64,000 bases of DNA from VRUE01 sp963812335 (lineage in GTDB: Bacteria > Actinomycetota > Thermoleophilia > Solirubrobacterales > 70-9): assembly GCA_963812335.1 (NCBI GenBank), contig CAWEUU010000006.1:62001-126000 (forward strand), read 5' to 3'. The notes below the pieces were generated by a model. It made no database searches. It was not told the origin of the DNA and saw only the letters and a program-made list of their open reading frames with translations. Below are positions 7,661 to 14,748 of this stretch, in pieces. The first letter of the stretch is position 1. Each line of letters starts with the position of its first letter. The translations under genes were made by a program, and so were the position numbers.

Positions 7661-9042
7661 GGCTGGTACCACTGGCAGAGGCCGCGGGTCAGGTCGTCGG
7701 CCTGCTTCGGTCCCCAGGTGCCCGGCTTGTAGGGGTAGACCGGGCCTGGGTCGTCGAGCAGCGGCTGCACGATCCGCCACGTCTCCTCGACCGCGTCCTC
7801 GCGGGTGAAGAGCTGGCGGCGGTCGGAGAGCGCGTCCCCGAGCAGGCGCTCGTAGGGCTCGGGGTCCACGCCCGGCGTCTTCTCGAAGAGCACCTCGAGG
7901 TCGGCCGGCTCGAGCGCCTCCTGGCCGGCCCGCTTCGCGTAGAGGCGGGTGCGCGCGCCCGGCGTCGGCTCGATCCGGATCGTCATCTGGTTCGGTTCGG
8001 GCCGTGCCCCTTCGGCGACGCCGAGCCGCGGCGGGCGCTTGAAGACGACGTTCACCTCGCTCGCCTTGGCCGGCATGTTCTTGCCGGCGCGGATGAAGAA
8101 GGGCACGCCGCTCCAGCGCCAGTTGTCGATCGCCAACTCGACCGCGGCGTAGGTCTCGGTGGTCGAGTCGGGCTTGACATCGGTGACGTCGAGGAAGCCG
8201 TCGTACTGGCCGCGCACGTAGCGCTTCGGGTCGGCGGAGCGCATCGCGCGGAAGAGCTCGACCTTCTTGTCGCGGATCGTGTCGACCTGGTTGCCCGCAG
8301 GCGGCTCCATCGCGACCAGCGAGAGCACCTGCAGGGCGTGGTTCTGGATCACGTCGCGCATCGCCCCGACCGCGTCGTAGAAGCGGCCCCGGTCCTCGAC
8401 GCCGAAGTTCTCGGCAATCGTCACCTGCACGTGGGCGACGTGCTGGCGGTTCCAGACCGGCTCGAGCAGGGTGTTGGCGAAGCGCAGGTAGGCGATGTCC
8501 ATCACCGGCTCCTTGCCGAGGTAATGGTCGATGCGCAGGATCTGATCCTCGGCGAGGATCTCGTGCAGTTCCTCGTTGAGCTGTCGGGCCGAGTCGAGGT
8601 CGTGGCCGAACGGCTTCTCGATCACGACCCGGGCGTTCTCGGTCAGCCCCGCCGCGCCGAGGCCCTTGACCACGGTGAGGAACAGCGAGGGCGGGATCTC
8701 CAGATAGAAGACGGGATGCTCGGCGTCGCCGATCGCGCCCTTGACCCGCTCGAAGGTGGCGGGGTCGGCGTAGTCGCCCTGCACGTAGGTGAAACGGTCG
8801 ATCAGGCGCTTGAAGACGTCTTCGTCGGGGCTGCCGACACTGGCGCCGATCGCGTCGTGGGCGTGCTTACGCAGCGTCGTCTCGTCCCATTCGTCGATCG
8901 CGACGCCGACGATCGGGCAGTTCAGTTTGCCGCCCGCCTCCAGGCGATAGAGCGCCCGGAAGGTCATTTTTTTCGCCAGGTCGCCGCTGATCCCGAAGAT
9001 CGTCAGCACGTCGGCCGCGGTGCCGTCGTTCTTGTTGGCCAT
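7645..9042 (-). CDS. zwf: Glucose-6-phosphate 1-dehydrogenase
   Basis: 465 residues, the normal length. Entry step of the oxidative pentose phosphate pathway, giving 6-phosphogluconolactone and NADPH. The nucleotide motif GISGDLAKK is at 17-25, EKPFGHD near 142-148, and the substrate/catalytic motif RIDHYLGKE at 170-178 with catalytic His173. ATG 9042 is chosen because the dehydrogenase N-terminus begins here. It is divergent from gnd across an 85-bp gap and is followed by the overlapping recQ. Confidence 0.95.
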   Translation of the reverse strand: MANKNDGTAADVLTIFGISGDLAKKMTFRALYRLEAGGKLNCPIVGVAIDEWDETTLRKHAHDAIGASVGSPDEDVFKRLIDRFTYVQGDYADPATFERVKGAIGDAEHPVFYLEIPPSLFLTVVKGLGAAGLTENARVVIEKPFGHDLDSARQLNEELHEILAEDQILRIDHYLGKEPVMDIAYLRFANTLLEPVWNRQHVAHVQVTIAENFGVEDRGRFYDAVGAMRDVIQNHALQVLSLVAMEPPAGNQVDTIRDKKVELFRAMRSADPKRYVRGQYDGFLDVTDVKPDSTTETYAAVELAIDNWRWSGVPFFIRAGKNMPAKASEVNVVFKRPPRLGVAEGARPEPNQMTIRIEPTPGARTRLYAKRAGQEALEPADLEVLFEKTPGVDPEPYERLLGDALSDRRQLFTREDAVEETWRIVQPLLDDPGPVYPYKPGTWGPKQADDLTRGLCQWYQPWLPE

Positions 9043-9080
9043 CGCGCGCCAGGCTATCCGAGTGGCCAGCGCCGGTCGCG

Positions 9081-9086
9081 TAGGGT
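9081..9086 (+). promoter_or_regulatory. Likely -10 box of gnd
   Basis: TAGGGT in the zwf-gnd divergent gap, 41 nt before the gnd ATG. It would give a short leader that contains the ribosome site GGGGAGGA (9113-9120). No clear -35 box is seen. Confidence 0.35.
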
Positions 9087-9127
9087 TAGCCGCAAATGCC
9101 GGACACCGCATCGGGGAGGAGCTGCTG

Positions 9128-10144
9128 ATGGAGCTGGGAATCGTCGGACTCGGCCGTATGGGGGCCAACATGGCCCGCCGCTTGATGCGCGACGGCCACC
9201 GCATCGTCGCCTACGACGTCAACCCCGACGCGATCGCCGAACTCTCCGGGGAGGGGGCGGAGGGAGCCTCCTCCCTGCAGGACCTGGCCGGGAAGCTGAG
9301 CGCTCCGCGCGCCGTCTGGGTGATGGTCCCCTCCGGCGAGATCACCGAGCAGACGGTCGACGATGTCGCTGCGGTGCTCGAGCCTGGCGACGCGATCGTC
9401 GACGGCGGCAACTCCTACTACCGCGACGACATCCGTCGCGCCGAGAAGCTGCGCGGGCAGCAGATCGACTTTGTCGACTGCGGCACCAGCGGCGGCGTCT
9501 TCGGCCTCGAGCGCGGGTACTGCCTGATGATCGGCGGCCCGGACGGCGCGGTCGAGCGGCTCGACCCGGTCTTCGCCACGCTCGCTCCCGGGGTCGCCTC
9601 GGCGGAGCGCACGCCGGGCCGCAGCGGCGACCCCTCGCCCTCGGAGAACGGCTACCTGCACTGCGGCCCCAACGGCGCCGGCCACTTCGTGAAGATGGTC
9701 CACAACGGGATCGAGTACGGCGTGATGGCCGCCTACGCCGAGGGCCTCAACATCCTCAAGCACGCCGATGCAGGCAAGGTGCAGCGCGAGCAGGACGCGG
9801 AGACGGCCCCGCTCGAGCAGCCCGAGTACTACCAGTACGAGCTCGACCTGCCCGAGGTAGCCGAGGTCTGGCGCCGCGGCAGCGTGATCGGCTCCTGGCT
9901 GCTCGACCTGACCGCGGCGGCAATGCAGGAATCAGGAGACCTCTCCGATTTCGAGGGCCGCGTCTCCGACTCCGGCGAGGGTCGCTGGACCTCGATCGCG
10001 GCGATCGACGAGGGCGTGCCGGCGCCGGTGCTGACCACGGCGCTCTACGAGCGATTCTTCTCGCGCGGCCTCGACGACTTCGGTGACAAGGTCCTCTCGG
10101 CGATGCGCAAACAGTTCGGCGGCCACGACGAGAAGGCTTCGTAG
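9128..10144 (+). CDS. gnd: 6-phosphogluconate dehydrogenase, decarboxylating (short form)
   Basis: 338 residues, matching the shorter, often NAD-preferring Gnd group rather than the 470-residue form. The N-terminal Rossmann motif is GLGRMGANMARRL (7-19). Then come DGGNSYY near 96, CGTSGGVFGLERGYCLMIGG (substrate-binding SGG) near 120, and the catalytic helix GHFVKMVHNGIEYG near 182-195. It oxidises 6-phosphogluconate to ribulose 5-phosphate. ATG 9128 has a strong upstream ribosome site. It is followed 23 nt later by pgl, so the two steps are probably co-expressed. Confidence 0.92.
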   Translation: MELGIVGLGRMGANMARRLMRDGHRIVAYDVNPDAIAELSGEGAEGASSLQDLAGKLSAPRAVWVMVPSGEITEQTVDDVAAVLEPGDAIVDGGNSYYRDDIRRAEKLRGQQIDFVDCGTSGGVFGLERGYCLMIGGPDGAVERLDPVFATLAPGVASAERTPGRSGDPSPSENGYLHCGPNGAGHFVKMVHNGIEYGVMAAYAEGLNILKHADAGKVQREQDAETAPLEQPEYYQYELDLPEVAEVWRRGSVIGSWLLDLTAAAMQESGDLSDFEGRVSDSGEGRWTSIAAIDEGVPAPVLTTALYERFFSRGLDDFGDKVLSAMRKQFGGHDEKAS

Positions 10145-10167
10145 GGGCAGGAAGGGTAGGGCGCCCG

Positions 10168-10848
10168 ATGTCGATCGAGACCAAGGTCTTCCCCGACGCC
10201 GATGCGGCCTCGCGGCACGCCGCCGAGGTGGTTGCCTCGGCCGGCGGGGAAGCGATCGGGAAGCGGGGCGAATACGAGCTCGCGCTCAGCGGCGGCAAGA
10301 CCCCGTGGGCGATGATCGGCCTGCTCGGTGAAATGGAGGAGATGCCCTGGGAGCAGTCCCACATCTACCAGGTCGATGAGCGCGTGGCCCCGCCCGGCGA
10401 CGAGGCGCGCAACCTCACCCACCTGGTGCAGATGCTCTCGATCGACCATCAGGCGGCGCTGCGGCCGATGCCGGTGACCAGCCGCGACCTCGAACTCTCT
10501 GCCGCCGAGTACGAAGGGCACGTGCCGGAGCGGCTGGACATGGTCCACCTCGGGCTCGGGCCCGACGGCCACACCGCATCGCTCGTCCCCGGCGACTCGG
10601 TACTCGAAGTCGACGACCGCCGCGTGGCGATGACCGGCGGCCGCTACGAAGGCCATCAGCGGATGACGCTCACCTACCCGGCGCTCGCCGCGGCGCGCCA
10701 GATCCTCTGGCTCGTGCTCGGCGAGAAGGGGCGCGAGCCGCTTGCCAAGCTGCTCGCCGGCGACAGCTCGATCCCGGCCGGCCGGGTCGAGAACGAGAAC
10801 ATGGTGGTCGTCTGCGACGAGGCCGCCGCCGGCGACGCGGCGAGCTGA
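10168..10848 (+). CDS. pgl: 6-phosphogluconolactonase
   Basis: 226 residues with the SGGKTPWAM phosphate-binding motif (about 40-48), DERVAPP near 72 and LGLGPDGHTASLVPG near 128-142, all characteristic of the NagB/PGL fold. It hydrolyses 6-phosphogluconolactone to 6-phosphogluconate, between the Zwf and Gnd steps. It lies directly downstream of gnd with GGAAGGG (10150-10156) as ribosome site. The C-terminal 15 residues are Ala-rich. Confidence 0.92.
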   Translation: MSIETKVFPDADAASRHAAEVVASAGGEAIGKRGEYELALSGGKTPWAMIGLLGEMEEMPWEQSHIYQVDERVAPPGDEARNLTHLVQMLSIDHQAALRPMPVTSRDLELSAAEYEGHVPERLDMVHLGLGPDGHTASLVPGDSVLEVDDRRVAMTGGRYEGHQRMTLTYPALAAARQILWLVLGEKGREPLAKLLAGDSSIPAGRVENENMVVVCDEAAAGDAAS

Positions 10849-10869
10849 GCGCGGGCGCGCCGGGGGGGC

Positions 10870-12234
10870 TCAGGCCTCGGCCGGCACGACCGCGTGGTTG
10901 GCGACGATGCGGCCGTCGGGGTCCCACTTGCGCTTGACCTCGCCGAGCCGGTCGCAGACGCCGGGCGGCAGGATCGCGTCGAGGTCGCATGGCCCTTCGG
11001 CGAAGTTGTAGTAGTGGCCCTCCGCGCCCCAGGGGCGCATCGTCTCCTCGATCGTCTTCAGGTAGGCCGGGATCGCCTCTCCGAGCTCCGTCGTCATCGG
11101 CATCCCGACGCTGTACATGACGAAGCCGGCGTCGAGGCGGGAGAGCGCGCCCGCACCCTCCGCCGCACGGCCGAGCGCGCCACCGAGCTGGCGCAGCTCG
11201 GTCAGCAGCAGCGGCGAGCCCGAGCCCGGCCCGGCGACCGCGACGAAGGCGTCGATCGCATCGTCGGGCAGGTCGGCGATCGTCATCCCCTCGCCGATCC
11301 CGGGCACCGGGCTCTCGGGGTCCATGTGGATGCGGCTGAGCCCCGCGGTCGGCATCCACTCGAAGGTGTCCATGATCGGCTCGCCGATCTCGCGTAGCGG
11401 CGCGATCGTCGCTTCGCCCTCGGCCTGGCCGCCGATGCAGGCGGCGCCGATCGTCAGCAGCGGCGTGCCGCGCAGCGGCTCGGGCACGTCGGGGATCGGC
11501 GGCGGGGTGACGAAGCGGACGACCGAGGTCACCTCGTCTGGCAGCCCCGCGGCCCAGTCGCGGTAGGCACGGACCGCCTCGACACCGGCCTCGGCGGGGA
11601 AGAGCAGCGCTCCCGCGTAGACCTCGGCGATCGGCAGCAGCTCGAGCCGCAGCGCGGTGACCACGGCGTAGCCGCCACCGCCCCCGCGCAGCGCCCAGAA
11701 GAGGTCGGCGTCGTTCTCGGCGTCGACGGTCCGCGGCTCGCCGCCGGCATCGACCAGCTCGATCGCGGCGACGCGGTTGCAGGCGAAGCCGTAGCGCCGC
11801 CCGAGCCAGCTCAGGCCGCCGCCGAGCGTGTAGCCGGTGACGCCGACGTCGGGCGAGGAGCCGGGCAGGGAGCAGAGGCCGTGCTCGCCCGCCGCCTCGC
11901 CGAGCTCGATGCTGAGCGCGCCCGCCTCGACCCGCGCCGTGCGCGCCGCGGGGTCGACCTCGATCCTGCGCATGCGCTCGGTCTTGAGCAGGATCGTGCC
12001 CTCGAGCGCGGCCAGCGGCGCGGCGCCGTGACCGGTGCCCTGGGCGGCGACCCTGAGCCCGTTCCCGGCGGCGAAGCCGACGGTGGCGGCGACGTCCTCG
12101 GCGCCCTCGGCGAAGACGACCGTCTCAGGGCGCTGGTCGGCGGCGAGGTTCCAGGCGGCGCGCGCCTCGTCCCAGTCGGCGTCGTCGGGAGTGGCGATCC
12201 GGCCGGCTATCGCCAGCCCGGTGAAGTCGGTCAT
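10870..12234 (-). CDS. FAD-binding oxidoreductase, berberine-bridge (BBE) type
   Basis: 454 residues. An N-terminal PCMH-type FAD domain with GTGHGAAPLAALEGTILLK (about 57-75) and GVTGYTLGGGLSWLGRRYGF (about 130-150), then a substrate domain, and the C-terminal BBE motif YYNFAEGPCD followed by KRKWDPDGR. Relatives oxidise alcohols or amines (6-hydroxynicotine oxidase, sugar oxidases) with O2. The start is fixed by a perfect AGGAGG (12241-12246) 6 nt before the ATG. It is convergent with pgl; the substrate is unknown. Confidence 0.85.
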   Translation of the reverse strand: MTDFTGLAIAGRIATPDDADWDEARAAWNLAADQRPETVVFAEGAEDVAATVGFAAGNGLRVAAQGTGHGAAPLAALEGTILLKTERMRRIEVDPAARTARVEAGALSIELGEAAGEHGLCSLPGSSPDVGVTGYTLGGGLSWLGRRYGFACNRVAAIELVDAGGEPRTVDAENDADLFWALRGGGGGYAVVTALRLELLPIAEVYAGALLFPAEAGVEAVRAYRDWAAGLPDEVTSVVRFVTPPPIPDVPEPLRGTPLLTIGAACIGGQAEGEATIAPLREIGEPIMDTFEWMPTAGLSRIHMDPESPVPGIGEGMTIADLPDDAIDAFVAVAGPGSGSPLLLTELRQLGGALGRAAEGAGALSRLDAGFVMYSVGMPMTTELGEAIPAYLKTIEETMRPWGAEGHYYNFAEGPCDLDAILPPGVCDRLGEVKRKWDPDGRIVANHAVVPAEA

Positions 12235-12250
12235 CTGTGGCCTCCTGGGG

Positions 12251-12898
12251 TCAGTGCAGCGTTGAGCGGTCCACCGAGTCGGCTGCCCCGACCAGGACCT
12301 CGCTCACCATAGCCGGGGCGAATAGGCCGTGCGAGGAGATGCCGGGATCGGCCTCGAGCCGGGCGGCCAGCGCCGCCGGGTCGTCGATCTCGCCGCGGTA
12401 GTCGGCGATCACGCCGCCGTCGGGGCTGTGGGGAACGTCGCGCAGCTCGACCTCGGGGCCGAGCCGGGAGAGGGTCGAGCTCAGGCCGAAGGCGAGCAGC
12501 TCCAGCGGCACCGGCGAGCTGAGCGCCTCGACCGGCTTGCTCGAGTCGGCGATCACGACGAAGCGCTCGGCCGCCGCGGCGACGATCTTCTCGCGCTGGT
12601 GGGCGGCGCCGCCGCCCTTGATCAGCCAGCCGTCGGGGTCGATCTGGTCGGCGCCGTCGATCGCGATGTCGAGCCGTTGCAGCGAGCTGAACTCCTCGAC
12701 CGGGATGCCGAGCCCGCGCGCCTGCTCCTCGGTTGCGACCGAGGTGGCGACGCAGCGGATCCCGCTCAGCCCGCGCGCCGCGATCGCCGGCAGCAGGTGG
12801 GCCACGGTCGAGCCGGTGCCGAGCCCGATCGTCATCCCGTCCCCGACCAGCTCCGCCGCGGCTTCGGCCGCGATCCGCTTCTCATCGTCAGCTGCCAT
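12251..12898 (-). CDS. rpiA: Ribose-5-phosphate isomerase A
   Basis: 215 residues. Interconverts ribulose 5-phosphate and ribose 5-phosphate. The phosphate loop GLGTGSTVAHLL (about 25-36), catalytic-site DGADQID (about 80-86) and KGGGAAHQREKIVA (about 91-104) are intact. The usual ribose-5-phosphate isomerase A length is 215-230. ATG 12898 is the natural start, with TAGAGT 8 nt upstream on the same strand. The FAD oxidase begins 16 nt after its stop and may be co-transcribed. Confidence 0.93.
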   Translation of the reverse strand: MAADDEKRIAAEAAAELVGDGMTIGLGTGSTVAHLLPAIAARGLSGIRCVATSVATEEQARGLGIPVEEFSSLQRLDIAIDGADQIDPDGWLIKGGGAAHQREKIVAAAAERFVVIADSSKPVEALSSPVPLELLAFGLSSTLSRLGPEVELRDVPHSPDGGVIADYRGEIDDPAALAARLEADPGISSHGLFAPAMVSEVLVGAADSVDRSTLH

Positions 12899-12906
12899 GG
12901 CGGAGG

Positions 12907-12916
12907 ACTCTATGCT
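12907..12916. promoter_or_regulatory. Overlapping divergent -10 boxes for rpiA and the FHA gene
   Basis: On the minus strand TAGAGT (12912-12907) lies 8 nt before the rpiA ATG. On the plus strand TATGCT (12911-12916) lies 7 nt before ATG 12924. The two boxes overlap by 2 nt, so the polymerases would compete for the same site. Confidence 0.45.
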
Positions 12917-12923
12917 CGCGCGG

Positions 12924-13502
12924 ATGGACGCGCGGATCTGGATCACGGGACGGGGCGCGGAGCCGCGCTCGGTCGCGGTCGGGGAACGGACGACGGTGGG
13001 GCGCGACCCCGAGGCCGGTGTCTGCATCGACGACGAGGCCGTCTCCTGGCACCACCTCGAGATCGAGAGCCGCGGGGGCGTGCTGATGGCGACCGACCTC
13101 GACAGCCGCAACGGCACCGCGCTCAACGGCGAGCCGCTCGACCGGCCGCGGCGGCTGCGCGACGGCGACGTGCTCACCGTCGCCGAGCACCGGCTTGAAC
13201 TGAGCGACCCGCAGCCGGGCCGGGCGGGGGCAACGGTCGCGGCGAGCGAGCCGGCGGTCGCGCTGAGCGCCGAGGAGCGGGCGACGGCGACGGCGCTGGT
13301 CGCGCCGTATCGCAGCGAGGGCGCCTTCGCCGGCCGTCCGGCGACGCGGGCCGAGCTGGCCGAGGCGCTGCACGTCAGCGAGCGCACCGCCCAGCGCCGC
13401 CTCGACGCGCTCGCCGCCAAGCTCGACGTCCCCGGCGACACGGGCCGCGAGCGCCCGCGCCTGATCGCCGCCCGCGTGATCGAGCTCGGCCTCGACCGCT
13501 GA
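12924..13502 (+). CDS. FHA domain-HTH protein
   Basis: 192 residues. An N-terminal FHA domain binds phosphothreonine peptides: GERTTVGRDP (about 20-29), SWHHLEIE (about 43-50) and DSRNGTALNG (about 61-70) carry the conserved Gly-Arg, Ser-x-x-His and Asn-Gly. After an Ala-rich linker, residues about 125-180 form a helix-turn-helix (TRAELAEALHVSERTAQRRLDALA). This suggests a transcription factor responding to Ser/Thr phosphorylation, possibly by the kinase 2 kb downstream. ATG 12924 is favoured by the -10 box; ATG 12912, with GGAGG upstream, is the alternative and adds 4 residues. Confidence 0.8.
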   Translation: MDARIWITGRGAEPRSVAVGERTTVGRDPEAGVCIDDEAVSWHHLEIESRGGVLMATDLDSRNGTALNGEPLDRPRRLRDGDVLTVAEHRLELSDPQPGRAGATVAASEPAVALSAEERATATALVAPYRSEGAFAGRPATRAELAEALHVSERTAQRRLDALAAKLDVPGDTGRERPRLIAARVIELGLDR

Positions 13503-13604
13503 CCCGGTCCGGGCCAGACGTGGCCCGGTGCGCGTCGCCGCTGTCGTTGGCGCGCACGGCTGCGCGGCGCAGGATCGGCGGTGCAACTCAACCGAAAGGA
13601 AGCC

Positions 13605-14657
13605 ATGCACCGTTCACTCTTCATCTCCATCCTCGCCCTGCTCGCCCTCGCCGTCCCGGCACTCGCCGAGGCGGCGCAGCCGCGGGCCGTCGTCTACTCG
13701 AAAGCGACGACGGTCGACGGCGTCACCGAGGGCGGCCTCTTCGCCGTCCGCCGCGGGCACCTCAACCAGATCACCGAGAACCCGGCCGACACCGAACCGG
13801 CCTTTTCGCCCGACGGCCGCGCGATCGCCTTCGTCCGCGACGGCGACCTCTACTCGATCCGGCCCGACGGCTCGGGCCAGCGCCGCCTGACCAGCGGCGG
13901 TGAGCTCGACTCGGCCCCGCTGGTCTCGCCCGACGGCCGCTTCGTCGTCTTCGAGCGCCGCGCGGCGGCCGGCGCGCCCGCCGACCTCTACCGGGTCAGG
14001 GCGCTGGGCGGTGGCCTGCTGGCGCTGACCAGCGGTCCCGACGACGACCACCAGGCCGACCTCTCGCCCGATGGCCGCGTGATCGTCTTCGTCCGCGGCA
14101 CCGGCGCCGCGCCGGAGACCAACGACGACCTCTACTCGATGCGCCCCTCGGGACGGCGGCTCGCCCGCCTCACCCGGACCGGCGCCGTCGACGAGTTCGA
14201 GCCGCGTTACTTTCGCGGCGGCCTCCTGTTCAGCCGCGGCGAGAGCGCCGTGGGGCCGGCCGCCTACGCCGACGTCTACACGATGCGCCGCAACGGCAAG
14301 CGGGTCAGGCCGCTCGTCCGCGGCGTCGGCTCGGCCTACGTCGAAGACGTCTCGCCGGATGGCCGCATGCTGCTCTTCCGCCGCGACCTCGGGCTCTGGT
14401 CGAAGCGGATTGGGGGCGGCAGGGCGCGCAAGCTCGCGCAGCTGCCGGACGGGTCGCGGACCAACGGCGTCTTCTCCACCGACGGGCGCAAGGTCGGCGC
14501 CTTCGTCGCCGCCGAGGAGCAGCAGTCGCTGGTCGCGATCGTCATCGCCACCCGTCGCCAGACCTCCCTCGCCGCCGGCTACGAGGCGACGGAAAAAGAC
14601 GGCACCGCGATCGGGCCGGTGATCGCATGGCAGCCGGCGCCCCCTAGGGCCCGCTGA
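13605..14657 (+). CDS. Secreted WD40-like (PD40/TolB-type) propeller protein
   Basis: 350 residues. A signal peptide (MHRSLFISILALLALAVPAL, cleaved near AEAA) is followed by tandem PD40 blades: AFSPDGRAIAFVRDGDLYSI, LVSPDGRFVVFERRAA, DLSPDGRVIVFVRGTG, DVSPDGRMLLFRRD and STDGRKVGAFV. Such proteins form six-bladed TolB-like propellers. No protease or Pal-binding partner is encoded nearby. ATG 13605 has GAAAGGAAG immediately upstream. The function is probably binding or scaffolding. Confidence 0.8.
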   Translation: MHRSLFISILALLALAVPALAEAAQPRAVVYSKATTVDGVTEGGLFAVRRGHLNQITENPADTEPAFSPDGRAIAFVRDGDLYSIRPDGSGQRRLTSGGELDSAPLVSPDGRFVVFERRAAAGAPADLYRVRALGGGLLALTSGPDDDHQADLSPDGRVIVFVRGTGAAPETNDDLYSMRPSGRRLARLTRTGAVDEFEPRYFRGGLLFSRGESAVGPAAYADVYTMRRNGKRVRPLVRGVGSAYVEDVSPDGRMLLFRRDLGLWSKRIGGGRARKLAQLPDGSRTNGVFSTDGRKVGAFVAAEEQQSLVAIVIATRRQTSLAAGYEATEKDGTAIGPVIAWQPAPPRAR

Positions 14658-14672
14658 TCGCGCGCCGATAGG

Positions 14673-14720
14673 ACGTGCCGGTGCTGCGACGTCTATATAG
14701 ACCTCAACGCACCGGCACGT
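14673..14720. repeat. 48-nt palindromic element, intergenic copy
   Basis: Perfect 12-nt arms ACGTGCCGGTGC and GCACCGGCACGT enclose, with exact 6-nt spacers on each side, a perfect 12-nt palindrome GTCTATATAGAC (14691-14702). It lies between the propeller gene and the kinase gene. Total length and the outer ACGTGCC/GGCACGT ends equal those of the two copies inside genes (15573-15620 and 28279-28326). It could act as a terminator or as a binding site. Confidence 0.75.
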
Positions 14721-14736
14721 CCGCCAGCGGCGGCGA

Positions 14737-14742
14737 TATAAC
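14737..14742 (+). promoter_or_regulatory. -10 box of the Ser/Thr kinase gene
   Basis: TATAAC exactly 6 nt before the GTG start at 14749, the same geometry as other leaderless starts in this window. The palindromic element lies just upstream, in the region where a -35 box or operator would be. Confidence 0.45.
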
Positions 14743-14748
14743 CGGTGG

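Noticed and set aside
10510..10530. A further 48-nt repeat copy in pgl (GGGCACGTGCCGG)
   Set aside because: The sequence is a chance CACGTG palindrome; there is no second ACGTGCC/GGCACGT arm 34 nt away.
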